The notes under the pieces: model-generated
Told to the model about the DNA's origin: nothing
The model's input: the letters and a program-made list of their open reading frames with translations, nothing else
The model's database searches: none
In this document: positions 8,511-17,822 of the stretch, piece after piece
Layout: every line of letters starts with the position of its first letter
How positions within the stretch are numbered: position 1 is the first letter of the stretch
Made by a program: the position numbers and the translations under genes
DNA from: CALBGR01 sp964499935
GTDB taxonomy: Bacteria; Patescibacteriota; Saccharimonadia; Saccharimonadales; UBA4665
Assembly (NCBI GenBank): GCA_964499935.1
Contig: CAZCMS010000001.1
Coordinates: 124,001 to 188,000 of the forward strand
Length of the DNA stretch: 64,000 nt
Reading direction: 5' to 3'

Positions 8511-9929
8511 ATGATAGAATATAAAAAATTACGCAACCAGGCCATACGTTCTGCAAAAAAGGTGCTTGCATCACCAGAATATAGTTTTATTGCTCTTGCT
8601 TGTGTTTTTGGGTTGCTCACAATCTTTCTAATGCCACCACTTACTGGTGCAGACGAGGAAGCACACTTTGTTCGTGCATATGGAATAAGTGAGGGCAGTG
8701 TTGTAGTTGATAGGGATGAAGGTGTAAAGATGCCTGTCTCGTACCGGGAGACACTTGGTTGCCTGCAGGTTAAAGAGGCGACTGCTGGGGTGTCATATTC
8801 GTATTCGTACAAAGAATACAGCCAACAAAAGCGTACGACCTTAGAATGTATGCGTTCCGTAAGTGATAATAAGCAGAAGGAACTAGTGTATGCGCCTGCA
8901 GCTGGGTATTCTCCAGCAACGTATATCCCTCAAGTGATAGCTATATGGATAGGAAAGGTGCTGAACGTACCAATCTTCGTTATGTCTTATATGGTAAGGC
9001 TGGCGGTTCTAGTAAGTTACATAATCCTTATATTCGTTGCACTTAGAATTTTACCAACCCGCAAATGGGCGCTAGTTGGGATTGCGTTGCTTCCGCACTC
9101 GATCATACAGGTAACCAACCCGGGAGCTGATTATATGCTTCTTGGTGCAACAGCAATATTTATCGCGACAATTATACGGAGCGTGACGCTTTCTAAAAAT
9201 GAATATACTAAGCAGGGCAATAAATTACTGATCATCGCGGTGGTTGCTGCTATTTTCATGGTGCTTACAAAGGGTATTTTTCCAGGTATTTGTTTCTTGC
9301 CTCTTTTATTTTTCTTTGGTGGCTTAAGAAAAATGCTTATTCATAAGCTAGCCATTTTCTTAGTAATTTGTCTGGTTGGGCTTGCGTGGCAGAAGATAAG
9401 CCTTGCTGCAGCGGTAAGTCCATCAAGCGAAGGAGTTAATTCAATACTTAATTTCCCAGGAGCTTTTGTAAGAACAATGTTTTATGAATGGGCAAATACA
9501 GACTTTATATACAGATACTTAGGGTTAGGATTTAATAATTTGGTTGGAATGCCTTCTGTTTCAATAACTCTTATGAACATACTCCTTGCTATGTATTTAT
9601 TTGTTGAATACTCAAAAGATAAAATATTGCTGCGAATATCGGCTATAGAAAAAAGATTCATGAATATCAGTGCGATTATAATCTCTCTAGCTGTGATTAT
9701 AGGCAGTTTTGCTGCGCTATATGTTGCGGCATCGTATCTTCAAAATGAACCAGGCATCATTAAGGGCGTTCAAGCGAGATATTTCTATCCGGCATTATTA
9801 CTACTTGCTGTAGTTCCATTTAGGAGAGTGATTTCTACTTCGTTACGATTCTACAGCCTAGCTGTAGTCGGTGGATCTACCATATTATTATTAGCTCAAA
9901 CGATGGCAATAGTAGTACGATACTGGTAG
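8511..9929 (+). CDS. DUF2142 polytopic membrane protein (second copy)
   Basis: 472 residues, paralogous to the preceding gene: the same architecture and the family motif MPPLTGADEEAHFVRAYGIS after the first membrane segment. Two adjacent divergent copies suggest two different linkages or acceptors. The loop after the motif is Tyr/Ser-rich and contains Cys residues not shared with the first copy. It ends the 4099-9929 operon; the 130 bases after it hold no convincing terminator for this direction. Confidence 0.8.
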   Translation: MIEYKKLRNQAIRSAKKVLASPEYSFIALACVFGLLTIFLMPPLTGADEEAHFVRAYGISEGSVVVDRDEGVKMPVSYRETLGCLQVKEATAGVSYSYSYKEYSQQKRTTLECMRSVSDNKQKELVYAPAAGYSPATYIPQVIAIWIGKVLNVPIFVMSYMVRLAVLVSYIILIFVALRILPTRKWALVGIALLPHSIIQVTNPGADYMLLGATAIFIATIIRSVTLSKNEYTKQGNKLLIIAVVAAIFMVLTKGIFPGICFLPLLFFFGGLRKMLIHKLAIFLVICLVGLAWQKISLAAAVSPSSEGVNSILNFPGAFVRTMFYEWANTDFIYRYLGLGFNNLVGMPSVSITLMNILLAMYLFVEYSKDKILLRISAIEKRFMNISAIIISLAVIIGSFAALYVAASYLQNEPGIIKGVQARYFYPALLLLAVVPFRRVISTSLRFYSLAVVGGSTILLLAQTMAIVVRYW

Positions 9930-10059
9930 ATATAGTAGTATAGGTATCTGCGACGACCTTATGCAGAAAAAATACAGCTAGTTTGCGTAACTTGTAGACC
10001 AAATGTGATATATTAATACTAACCATAAGAGATGCAGTGACTGCAGCAATAGCGAAGGT

Positions 10060-10743
10060 ATGAGTAAAAATAAGACAGCTATAATTATTCCTGTTTACAA
10101 CGAAGGCCAAGTTGTCGGTGATGTTGTTAGGCATGTACTCAAGGAATATCCTTACGTTGTATGTGTTGACGATGGAAGCGTTGATAATTCTTCGGCTGAA
10201 ATTCGGAAAACAAAAGCTTATGTAGTGACTCATCCTATAAATCTTGGTCAGGGTGCGGCAATTCAGACCGGAATAGAGTACGCATTGCAGGATCCAGATA
10301 TTGAATATTTTGTTACCTTTGATTCTGATGGCCAACATAGGCTTGAAGACGTGGAGAATATGCTGCAGACTATCAAGAAAGAAAAGGTGGATATAGTATT
10401 AGGATCTAGATTTTTAGGTAAAGTTGAAAACATCAGTCTTCTTAAGAAGATTATACTTAAACTTGCGATAAAGTTTTCAAATAAAACCTCAGGCATAGAA
10501 TTAACCGACACACATAACGGCTTAAGGCTATTCAATAGGCATGTCGCAGAAAACCTAAATATTACTATGAATGATTTTGCACACGCATCAGAGATAATTG
10601 AGCGCATTGCCGAGAAAAACTTTACGTACAAAGAAGTGCCAGTGACCATTACGTATACTGACTATTCTCGTGCTAAGGGTCAGTCAGTTTCTAATGCGGT
10701 CAATATAGGTATAGACGTAATTTTAAGGAAAATGCAAAGATGA
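10060..10743 (+). CDS. DPM1-like family 2 glycosyltransferase
   Basis: 227 residues, the single-domain size of dolichyl/polyprenyl-phosphate mannosyltransferase-like GT2 enzymes. Motifs: AIIIPVYNEGQVV, VDDGSVDNS, FDSDGQHRLED (DXD-like DSDGQH) and LGSRFL. A GAAGG site lies just before the ATG, so it has a conventional leader, unlike many neighbours. Its stop overlaps the start of the DUF2304 gene by 4 bases. DPM-like enzymes paired with small membrane partners make polyprenyl-phosphate sugars, which the DUF2142/GT-C proteins upstream could use (inference). Confidence 0.88.
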   Translation: MSKNKTAIIIPVYNEGQVVGDVVRHVLKEYPYVVCVDDGSVDNSSAEIRKTKAYVVTHPINLGQGAAIQTGIEYALQDPDIEYFVTFDSDGQHRLEDVENMLQTIKKEKVDIVLGSRFLGKVENISLLKKIILKLAIKFSNKTSGIELTDTHNGLRLFNRHVAENLNITMNDFAHASEIIERIAEKNFTYKEVPVTITYTDYSRAKGQSVSNAVNIGIDVILRKMQR

Positions 10744-11087
10744 TTATCAAGATCATACTTATCAGCTTAGTGCTGCTGAGCGCAGGATGGTTTTTGGTAA
10801 ATAGATCAAAGGCGCACGCACGAGCGGGTATACGCATCATCGTTATTATATTCGCGATTTTGGCGATTACAACGATAGTGTTACCTGACACAGCGAATGA
10901 TGTTGCGAATGCTCTTGGCGTAGGGAGAGGAGCTGATCTCATACTGTACTTATTAGCCACATTATTTTTGTTCTTTATCTTAACGTACTACGTTCGTATA
11001 CACGAAGACCAAAAGAAGCTCGTTGTACTTGCTAGAAAAATAGCCATACTTGAGGCAAACAACGAGTACAAAAAGAAGAAATCTTAA
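10740..11087 (+). CDS. DUF2304 small membrane protein
   Basis: 115 residues with three hydrophobic segments (about 2-18, 28-48, 67-86), then the charged tail YVRIHEDQKKLVVLARKIAILE, the usual DUF2304 ending. DUF2304 genes commonly follow DPM-like glycosyltransferases; here the ATGA overlap couples the two. It probably anchors the transferase or assists it in making polyprenyl-phosphate sugars (inference). It converges with the SMR-like gene at 11095-11451. Confidence 0.8.
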   Translation: MIIKIILISLVLLSAGWFLVNRSKAHARAGIRIIVIIFAILAITTIVLPDTANDVANALGVGRGADLILYLLATLFLFFILTYYVRIHEDQKKLVVLARKIAILEANNEYKKKKS

Positions 11088-11094
11088 TCAGGCA

Positions 11095-11451
11095 CTATTT
11101 CATATTCAGCAAGAATATACCACCCACGATGAGCGCGATTCCCGCTATCTTGAATGCGGTAAACGACTCTCGGAAAATAGTGAATGAGGCAAAGAAGATC
11201 ACGATATACACAAAAGCAGTAGTGAGTGGAATTATATAGCCTAAGTCATATTTTGAAATCAGATATGTGTATATTAGAAAGCTTGTCCCGTATAAAAAGA
11301 TACCACCCATCACGAATGGATTAAGATTAAGTGCCAGTTTGCCTGCCACTGCGCTAATCGGTGCACCTGCGCTTGAGCCCCACTTTAAGCATATAAGGGC
11401 AGACGAAGTAGTCAGTATATAAAGGGTTACAAGAAGTTTTTCCATGCTCAT
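11095..11451 (-). CDS. Small DMT/SMR-like membrane protein (possible lipid-sugar flippase subunit)
   Basis: 118 residues, four hydrophobic segments, ending in GIALIVGGIFLLNMK, which matches EmrE/ArnE-type small DMT transporters. Within a glycan locus, movement of a polyprenyl-phosphate sugar is more likely than drug export (inference). A GATACA hexamer ends 5 bases before the ATG at 11451, so a leaderless start is plausible. Met3 is an alternative start. Confidence 0.7.
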   Translation of the reverse strand: MSMEKLLVTLYILTTSSALICLKWGSSAGAPISAVAGKLALNLNPFVMGGIFLYGTSFLIYTYLISKYDLGYIIPLTTAFVYIVIFFASFTIFRESFTAFKIAGIALIVGGIFLLNMK

Positions 11452-11495
11452 ACAATTGTATCAATAAATATGTAGTTTGTAACTCGGAAACAGTT

Positions 11496-12497
11496 CTATT
11501 TTTCAGGAGTATCTAACTTGCTGGTGGATTGATACCAATCAATCGTATGTTTAAGACCTTCGCGGATTGATGATGGCTCAAAGTCGATCAATCCGTACAT
11601 TTTAGTAGCGTCTAGTGAGCGCGCTTTAACTCCGGTCGGCTTTGTTTTATCTAGTTTTACGAGTTCTTTAGCTTCGTATTCTTCGGATATATAACTTGCG
11701 AGCTCAAGGATAGATGTTTGATTACTCGTCGCAATATTAATTGGTCCTGGTGCATTCTTTTCTACTGTTTGCAGGGTTGCATGAACAAGGTCTTTCACAT
11801 ATATAAAACTTCGGGTTTGCTTTCCGTCTCCCCAGATTTCAATAGTCTCATTGTTAGAGACTTTTCGTATCATAGCAGGAATGACTCGGTTGGTTGTCGC
11901 CTCAAAGCTATCTCGTGGTCCGTAAACATTGGTAGGGCGAGGTGTATATATCTGCATTCCGTATTGTTTGTGATATAGCTCTGATAGCATTTCGCTGAAT
12001 ATTTTCGACAAGACATATCCGTTTTCGGTATAGCTGATGTATTTATGATAATCATCAGACTCAGAAAGGTGATCGGGAGCATTCGGTGAGTACACTTCAG
12101 CAGAGCTTAATAATACGACGTCATTTATGCCTGTAGCCTTACAGCTATTAAGTACATTAGACACGAGACGATTATTGGCGTCAAGAATTTTTGCAGCGTA
12201 TGTGAGTTTAAACTCTGTATTACCGTCTAGCGCTGCACAATGAATGAAGCAGTCAATTTTTGGCGCTGCATATTTACAGACTGATTCAAGCTCCTGTGGA
12301 TTAAGGAGATCGATCTGTATATATCGAATATTTCCCTTGCTTTCAAAGGTGGCAAGCTCTCTACTACCGAGAGTACGGTATAGGCATACTACATTGGCTC
12401 CAGTTAGTGCCAACTCTTCCACAAAATGTGAGCCAATGAAGCCAGATCCTCCTGACACGACAACAGTTTTATTTTTCCAGTATGAGTTATTTGTCAT
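11496..12497 (-). CDS. Extended SDR NAD-dependent epimerase/dehydratase
   Basis: 333 residues. The Rossmann glycine motif VSGSGFIGSH is at residues 14-23, the active-site SSAEVYSP segment supplies Ser, and GYVLSK gives the catalytic Tyr-x3-Lys. The sequence PRPTNVYGPRDSF is typical of nucleotide-sugar epimerases and dehydratases. It differs clearly from the neighbouring GalE and RmlB, so it adds another nucleotide sugar to the pool; the substrate cannot be named. It is on the same strand as the rml operon but separated by about 107 bases. Confidence 0.85.
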   Translation of the reverse strand: MTNNSYWKNKTVVVSGGSGFIGSHFVEELALTGANVVCLYRTLGSRELATFESKGNIRYIQIDLLNPQELESVCKYAAPKIDCFIHCAALDGNTEFKLTYAAKILDANNRLVSNVLNSCKATGINDVVLLSSAEVYSPNAPDHLSESDDYHKYISYTENGYVLSKIFSEMLSELYHKQYGMQIYTPRPTNVYGPRDSFEATTNRVIPAMIRKVSNNETIEIWGDGKQTRSFIYVKDLVHATLQTVEKNAPGPINIATSNQTSILELASYISEEYEAKELVKLDKTKPTGVKARSLDATKMYGLIDFEPSSIREGLKHTIDWYQSTSKLDTPEK

Positions 12498-12604
12498 AAT
12501 TATTTAACACAGACTGACCTCAATAATTAACTACTTGTTGGCCTGTCATAAAACGTTCCTTACAATACTAAGATTATAACAGTAAATACATCGTGCGTCT
12601 TGCA

Positions 12605-13423
12605 CTAAGAGAGAATTTGGTGAAGGCGGACAGTTAGATGCATTCGTGCTGCACGGGCTGCTTTATTCCATCCCATTTCCTGGAAGCGTTTTGCGTAATT
12701 ATTAAGTACTTCATTTTCTTCGCTGAATCGAGTGCCTTGTTTCGCTTTGCTCGAAAACGATGAGGCGGACCGCCTATACTGAAATGTAACCTCTCGATCG
12801 AGGAAGAGGGAACCACCATCACATAAAATATTCAGTTGTATCACCATGTCTTGAGTATTAGGCTTATCAACGTCAAAACCGTATTTCCTAAGTGTCTTGG
12901 TTTTCCACATAATCGAAGGGAAGTATGACCAGTTTCCGTGGCATAATGAAGCTGCAGCTTTATCTCCTTTGTGTACTCTTCCTTTTTTAGGTTGCAAGAC
13001 TTTTTTTATACGATCCGCTAGGGGTAGGTATACTTTATCGTTCTCGTCAATAACTTGAACGCCTGGCTGATAGTAGTCAGCTGCACCTATGTTCTTAAGA
13101 GCTGTCTCTAGATATGTCGGTAGCATAATATCGTCGCACCCCATGATTACGCTATGGTCTGCTGTCGTTTGGTTGATTGCGTAATTATAGTTTTTTACTA
13201 ATCCAAAGTTTTCTTTGTGCCGATAGTATGTAACTCGTTTGTCTGGAAAATTAGAATAATACTTGGATGCTTCGTCTGACGGATAACAATCATCAATGAT
13301 GAGTAGTCTCCAGTTTTGTTCGGTTTGTGCTAATACGGAGTCAACGGCTTTTTTTAACAATTTAAATTCACCCCAATAAGGGAGTAGTACATCTACTGAA
13401 GGCTTCTGTTTTGACGCAGTCAT
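12605..13423 (-). CDS. Family 2 glycosyltransferase (possible rhamnosyltransferase)
   Basis: 272 residues with a GT-A core: DVLLPYWGEFKLLKKAVDSV, IDDCYPSD and MGCDDI as the acidic metal site. It is the last gene of the rmlB-C-D-A operon, 6 bases after rmlA. A glycosyltransferase at the end of a dTDP-rhamnose operon often uses dTDP-rhamnose; here that is inferred from position only. No transmembrane segment is seen. Confidence 0.85.
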   Translation of the reverse strand: MTASKQKPSVDVLLPYWGEFKLLKKAVDSVLAQTEQNWRLLIIDDCYPSDEASKYYSNFPDKRVTYYRHKENFGLVKNYNYAINQTTADHSVIMGCDDIMLPTYLETALKNIGAADYYQPGVQVIDENDKVYLPLADRIKKVLQPKKGRVHKGDKAAASLCHGNWSYFPSIMWKTKTLRKYGFDVDKPNTQDMVIQLNILCDGGSLFLDREVTFQYRRSASSFSSKAKQGTRFSEENEVLNNYAKRFQEMGWNKAARAARMHLTVRLHQILS

Positions 13424-13429
13424 TTGAAT

Positions 13430-14290
13430 TTATCCTAATAAACTTAGTAAATATTTACCGTACCCACTCTTTACAAGTGGTTGAGCAATCTTAAGTAATT
13501 GCTCTTTATTAATAAACCCTTCACGATAAGCAATCTCCTCAGGACATCCAATCTTGAGTCCGGTTCGCTTTTCGATAACACGGATATATTCAGATGCATC
13601 GTTCATAGAGCCAAATGTGCCAGTGTCGAGCCAGGCTGTGCCACGATCCAGTAAAGAAACTTTTAGCTTGCCTTTTTGCAAATATGCATCAAGTACCGAT
13701 GTTATTTCAACTTCACCACGTGCGCTAGGTTGGACATTTTTCGCAATTTCAACAACCTCATTGTCGCAGAAATACAACCCAGCGTTTGCATAATTTGACT
13801 TAGGTTTTTCTGGCTTTTCTTCAATAGACAACACCTTCATATTGTCGTCGAATTCGTACACACCGTAGCGTTCAGGGTCTTTCACCTGCGCTGCAAACCC
13901 TACAGCACCGTCGACATCGGTATATTGCTTGAGTTGTTCGTCCATGTTTGCACCGTGGAATAAATTGTCGCCTAGCACCATAGCAACTTTGTCATCACCA
14001 ATAAATTCTTCACCGATAATAAAAGCTTGTGCTAGACCTTTTGGCTCTGGCTGAACTGCGTACTGTAAGTTAATTCCCCAGTCGGATCCATCACCGAGTA
14101 GACGCTGAAATTGGTCTTGGTCGTGTGGAGTGGTGATAATCAAGATATCTTTAATTCCTGCCATCATGAGTGTGCTAAGCGGATAATAGACCATTGGTTT
14201 GTCGTAGATCGGCATCAACTGCTTAGAAATACCTTTTGTAATAGGGTACAAACGTGTACCAGACCCACCTGCTAAAATAATACCTTTCAT
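13430..14290 (-). CDS. rmlA: Glucose-1-phosphate thymidylyltransferase
   Basis: 286 residues from the ATG at 14290, which overlaps the rmlD stop by 4 bases (ATGA). A longer in-frame extension to 14335 lies inside rmlD and is rejected. The start MKGIILAGGSGTRLYPIT is the nucleotidyltransferase signature; YDKPMVYYPLS, GDNLFHG and EEKPEKPKSNYA are diagnostic of RmlA. It joins dTTP and glucose-1-phosphate to dTDP-glucose, the first step of dTDP-L-rhamnose synthesis. It belongs to a tight operon with rmlB, rmlC and rmlD. Confidence 0.95.
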   Translation of the reverse strand: MKGIILAGGSGTRLYPITKGISKQLMPIYDKPMVYYPLSTLMMAGIKDILIITTPHDQDQFQRLLGDGSDWGINLQYAVQPEPKGLAQAFIIGEEFIGDDKVAMVLGDNLFHGANMDEQLKQYTDVDGAVGFAAQVKDPERYGVYEFDDNMKVLSIEEKPEKPKSNYANAGLYFCDNEVVEIAKNVQPSARGEVEITSVLDAYLQKGKLKVSLLDRGTAWLDTGTFGSMNDASEYIRVIEKRTGLKIGCPEEIAYREGFINKEQLLKIAQPLVKSGYGKYLLSLLG

Positions 14291-15144
14291 GAACTCAACT
14301 CCTTTTGTATATACGTCTTTAAGTCTACACGCCAATCTTTAGATGTAAAGCCCGTAGCTTGAATCTTTTGCAAATCGAGGGTGCTTTGCAGAGGGCGTGG
14401 TGCAATATTTTCTTTGCCTTCAAAATATTCAGCCGTAGTCGTATCTGTGACAGTGAGCGCGTTGAATCCGGCCTCTGTAAATATTGTGCGAGTAATGTCT
14501 GCCCAGCTTGCTGATTCGCCCGAGTTACTTACATTGTAAGTACCATATGCTGCCGTGGTGGACAAAAGGTGATCGATAGCCTTTACAAGTTCACTCGTAA
14601 ACGTTAATCGTCCGATTTGATCTGCCACTACTGTTGGGCTAATGCCTTTTTCGCCCAATCCAAGCATGGTGCGAACAAAGTTCTTGCCCTCGCCAATTAC
14701 CCAACTGGTGCGCAGAATGTAGTGTTTTGGATTAAAGCCTACGGCAATGTCACCTGCAGCCTTGCAATCGCCGTAAGCAGAGAGAGGGGAGAAAGCCTCG
14801 TCTTCTGTGTGTAAGTCTTGTGTGCCATCAAATACGTAATCTGTAGAAATGTGTACTACTGTAATATCATTCTTGATAGCTACTTTGGTGAGATTAGCCG
14901 GGCCTGTCGCATTTACCTTCCATGCTGCAACACGTCCTTCTGGTGTTTCGGCGCCGTCAACATTAGTGTATGCGGCAGCGTTTAAAATTGTAGTAACTCC
15001 TGACCAGTCAAAGGCTTCAACAGCAGCAAGATCAGTTATATCTAGCTCTGCTGCGTCTACTGCCTGAGCGTTAGGGTATTGTGCCTGTAATGCTTGTCCG
15101 AGTTGCCCATTAGCGCCAATAATAAGAAAGCCATTGTCATCCAT
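14287..15144 (-). CDS. rmlD: dTDP-4-dehydrorhamnose reductase
   Basis: 285 residues. It starts FLIIGANGQLGQAL (Rossmann motif), has VHISTDYVFDGT, the YGDCKAAGD segment with the Tyr-x3-Lys pair, and LRTSWVIGEGKNFV. It reduces dTDP-4-dehydro-rhamnose to dTDP-L-rhamnose with NAD(P)H, the last pathway step. It lies 3 bases after rmlC and overlaps rmlA by 4 bases. Confidence 0.95.
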   Translation of the reverse strand: MDDNGFLIIGANGQLGQALQAQYPNAQAVDAAELDITDLAAVEAFDWSGVTTILNAAAYTNVDGAETPEGRVAAWKVNATGPANLTKVAIKNDITVVHISTDYVFDGTQDLHTEDEAFSPLSAYGDCKAAGDIAVGFNPKHYILRTSWVIGEGKNFVRTMLGLGEKGISPTVVADQIGRLTFTSELVKAIDHLLSTTAAYGTYNVSNSGESASWADITRTIFTEAGFNALTVTDTTTAEYFEGKENIAPRPLQSTLDLQKIQATGFTSKDWRVDLKTYIQKELSS

Positions 15145-15147
15145 AAT

Positions 15148-15723
15148 TTATAATCCTAACTGTTTTCTTAATTCACTCAGAGGTGGGTGATTTTTATCTT
15201 TTTCTGATAACTCCGCTTGTTCAAGAGAAATTGGCCACTTGATTCCTATTTCTTCATCCGCAAGATTAATAAGCGTATATTTTGCTTCTGGCGACCAATG
15301 CTCATTCACAAGATATGTGTACACAGTATTGTCTTCGAGTGTCTGGAATGAGTTACCGCAACCACGCGGAACAAAGATTGCAGTTCCAGGATTTAGTTCA
15401 AATGTTTCAACTGCACCAAAGTTACCATCTGGTCGAAAGTCTACAATGGCTGCAAAAGCTGTGCCATATACGACTGTTATGAATTTCTCCCAAGGTTCTG
15501 CGTGAATGCCACGAGTCACACCCGCTTTCGCATTGTATGAAACATTATTTTGTACTACTTCAAAGTCTTCAGGTAATCCAAGAGCAACTAATTTTTCGCG
15601 CTGATAATTTTCTTTGAACCACCCGCGATTATCTCCGTGCACTGGTAGTTTAAATTCAATGAGACCTGGGATGCTTGTCTTGCGTGAGGTTAGCTCATTG
15701 TAGTCGTTTGGATCAAATGACAT
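15148..15723 (-). CDS. rmlC: dTDP-4-dehydrorhamnose 3,5-epimerase
   Basis: 191 residues, a single cupin domain. Typical features are HGDNRGWFKENYQREKL, the active-site GVTRGIHAEPW segment (GxxRGxHxxx) and PRGCGNSFQTLEDNTVYTY near the product pocket. It epimerises dTDP-4-keto-6-deoxyglucose at C3 and C5. The start codon overlaps the rmlB stop by one base (TAATG). Confidence 0.93.
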   Translation of the reverse strand: MSFDPNDYNELTSRKTSIPGLIEFKLPVHGDNRGWFKENYQREKLVALGLPEDFEVVQNNVSYNAKAGVTRGIHAEPWEKFITVVYGTAFAAIVDFRPDGNFGAVETFELNPGTAIFVPRGCGNSFQTLEDNTVYTYLVNEHWSPEAKYTLINLADEEIGIKWPISLEQAELSEKDKNHPPLSELRKQLGL

Positions 15724-16721
15724 TATTGACCTTTCTCAGCGTACGCTGCTTCAACCTTAGCTTTTTCAGCTTCCCACCATGTGCGATTTTCTGTGTACCA
15801 TTCGATAGTCGCTTTCAGTCCTTCTTCAAGATTAGTATATTCAGGAGTCCAGCCTAATTCTTCACGAAGTTTGGTTGCATCAATTGCGTAGCGCTGATCG
15901 TGGCCAGGGCGATCATTTACGTGTTCGTACGCATGTTTATCCTTGCCCATAAGCTCGAGAATTGTTTCGATAACGTATTTATTATCTTTTTCGCCGTCAG
16001 CACCAATCAAATACGTTTCGCCACTACGACCTTTTTCAATAATCGCATGGACTGCGCTATTGTGATCATCCACATGAATCCAGTCACGTACCTGCTCACC
16101 TGTACCGTACAGCTTTGGTGTAATGTCACTGAGAATATTTGTAATCTGTCGAGGGATAAATTTCTCAATGTGCTGGAATTGCCCGTAATTATTTGAGCAG
16201 TTAGATATTGTCGCATGAATGCCAAATGATCGAACCCACGCTTTCACGAGCAGGTCAGAGCCAGCTTTGGTGCTCGAGTATGGGCTACTTGCGTGGTACG
16301 GAGTGTCGGGTGTGAACTTAACGGGATCATTCAAGGGGAGGTCACCATACACTTCGTCAGTACTGATATGGTGCAGACGCTTGCCGTGTTTTCGTACAGC
16401 TTCAAGAATGGAGGCAGTGCCCATAAGGTTTGTCTGCAAGAACGGCCATGGATCTCGCAGGGAGTTGTCGTTATGACTTTCGGCTGCAAAGTGCACCACG
16501 ACATCTGTCTCGGCTACAAGTTTATCCATAAGCTCAACGTCACAGATATCACCCTCAACAAAGGTGATCTGATCTCGAACGCTGTCGAGTGTCGATGGAT
16601 TCGCTGCATATGTCAGCTTATCTATTACGGTTACTGTATGCTCAGGGTGATGTTTGAGTGTATATAGTACGAAGTTTGCCCCAATAAACCCCGCACCACC
16701 TGTTACAAGTAGATTTGCCAT
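15723..16721 (-). CDS. rmlB: dTDP-glucose 4,6-dehydratase
   Basis: 332 residues. LLVTGGAGFIGANFV is the NAD site, FAAESHNDNSLRDP is diagnostic of RmlB, HISTDEVYGDLPL contains the catalytic Thr-Asp-Glu triad and YSSTKAGSD the Tyr-x3-Lys. It makes dTDP-4-keto-6-deoxyglucose. It is the first gene of the five-gene rmlB-C-D-A-GT2 operon (16721 down to 12605). TATACT ends exactly 6 bases before the ATG, so the operon mRNA is probably leaderless. Confidence 0.95.
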   Translation of the reverse strand: MANLLVTGGAGFIGANFVLYTLKHHPEHTVTVIDKLTYAANPSTLDSVRDQITFVEGDICDVELMDKLVAETDVVVHFAAESHNDNSLRDPWPFLQTNLMGTASILEAVRKHGKRLHHISTDEVYGDLPLNDPVKFTPDTPYHASSPYSSTKAGSDLLVKAWVRSFGIHATISNCSNNYGQFQHIEKFIPRQITNILSDITPKLYGTGEQVRDWIHVDDHNSAVHAIIEKGRSGETYLIGADGEKDNKYVIETILELMGKDKHAYEHVNDRPGHDQRYAIDATKLREELGWTPEYTNLEEGLKATIEWYTENRTWWEAEKAKVEAAYAEKGQ

Positions 16722-16727
16722 ACCTAT

Positions 16728-16733
16728 AGTATA
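16728..16733 (-). promoter_or_regulatory. -10 hexamer TATACT of the rml operon
   Basis: On the minus strand TATACT is followed by ATAGGT and then the rmlB ATG, giving the 6-base distance expected when the transcript begins at the A of the start codon. Confidence 0.6.
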
Positions 16734-16766
16734 CCGTGTTTTTTGACTATTCTGTTGTGTAATATC

Positions 16767-17780
16767 CTATGAATTAAAACCGTTGGGATTTTGACTTTGC
16801 CAACGCCATGCATCACGACAAGCATCTTCCAAGGATAGCTCAGCTTTCCAGTGTAAGAGTTTTTCTGCTTTAGCTGGATTTGCGTAACAAGTACCAATAT
16901 CTCCCGGCCGTCGAGCGGTGATCTCGTAAGGAATTTTCTTACCGGATGCTCGCTCAAACGCCTGTATAACTTCCAAAACTGAATGCCCTCGACCACAACC
17001 AAGATTATAAGCTTCGGCTGAATTTTCTTCGGGTGGATGTAGTAGTGCTGCAACATGACCTTTTGCCAAATCGACCACATGAATATAATCACGGACACCA
17101 GTGCCATCTGGTGTGTCGTAATCGTTGCCAAATACGGCTAACTTCTCTCGTCTGCCAACGGCTACCTGGGCGACAAAAGGGACTAAGTTATCCGGAATGC
17201 CATTTGGATCTTCGCCGATATCACCTGATGGATGAGCGCCAATTGGGTTAAAGTAGCGTAGCAAGCTAATTTGCCACCCTTGATTGGCGCGAGCGAGATC
17301 TTGCAAGATTTGTTCAATCATTACCTTGGTCTGTCCGTATGGGTTTGTCGCGTGAATTGCTGCATTTTCTTCTATAGGCACACTTTCAGGATCGCCATAT
17401 ACTGTTGCCGACGAACTAAAGATGAGTTGACGCACATTATGACGCGCCATACTTTCACAAAGATTCAGTGTAGAAACAAGATTATTCCGATAATACTTCA
17501 AAGGTTCTTTAACAGAGGTATCAACAGCTTTTAATCCTGCAAAATGAATCGCTGCATCAATAGCATGCTTTGCAAAGACTGCTTCAAGCGCATCGGCGTC
17601 ACACATATCAATTTTGTAAAACGTTATCTTTTTACCCGATAACTTCTCGACACGCCGTAATGATTCTTCTGAACTGTTATCGAGGTTATCGACGACAATT
17701 ACATCGTGTCCAGCGTTCAATAGCTCTGATGTAGTGTGCGAACCAATAAACCCCGCACCACCGGCAACTAAAATATTCAT
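16767..17780 (-). CDS. galE: UDP-glucose 4-epimerase
   Basis: 337 residues from the ATG at 17780; another in-frame ATG lies 2 codons upstream at 17786. MNILVAGGAGFIGSHTTSEL is the NAD-binding start, then VDNLDNSS, IHFAGLKAV, SSSATVYGDP and NPYGQTK (Tyr-x3-Lys). The length and C-terminal part match GalE. It interconverts UDP-glucose and UDP-galactose (or the GlcNAc forms), feeding the glycosyltransferases. The start at 17780 is preferred because TATACT ends 7 bases before it, whereas only one base separates it from 17786. It is divergent from manC. Confidence 0.92.
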   Translation of the reverse strand: MNILVAGGAGFIGSHTTSELLNAGHDVIVVDNLDNSSEESLRRVEKLSGKKITFYKIDMCDADALEAVFAKHAIDAAIHFAGLKAVDTSVKEPLKYYRNNLVSTLNLCESMARHNVRQLIFSSSATVYGDPESVPIEENAAIHATNPYGQTKVMIEQILQDLARANQGWQISLLRYFNPIGAHPSGDIGEDPNGIPDNLVPFVAQVAVGRREKLAVFGNDYDTPDGTGVRDYIHVVDLAKGHVAALLHPPEENSAEAYNLGCGRGHSVLEVIQAFERASGKKIPYEITARRPGDIGTCYANPAKAEKLLHWKAELSLEDACRDAWRWQSQNPNGFNS

Positions 17781-17787
17781 ATTCATG

Positions 17788-17793
17788 AGTATA
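17788..17793 (-). promoter_or_regulatory. -10 hexamer TATACT of galE
   Basis: TATACT on the minus strand lies 7 bases before the ATG at 17780 and overlaps the upstream ATG context, which argues for the shorter GalE start and a leaderless mRNA. Confidence 0.5.
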
Positions 17794-17822
17794 TCAAAAT
17801 TGTCTGAGTCTGATACTATGGT

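Noticed and set aside
9930..10059. Possible hairpin TCTGC...GCAGA after the DUF2142 operon
   Set aside because: The run following it on the plus strand is A, not T, so it is not a terminator for this operon; the stem is only 5 bases.
14291..14335. N-terminal extension of RmlA
   Set aside because: It lies wholly inside rmlD; the conserved protein start MKGIILAGG and the ATGA coupling at 14290 fix the true start.
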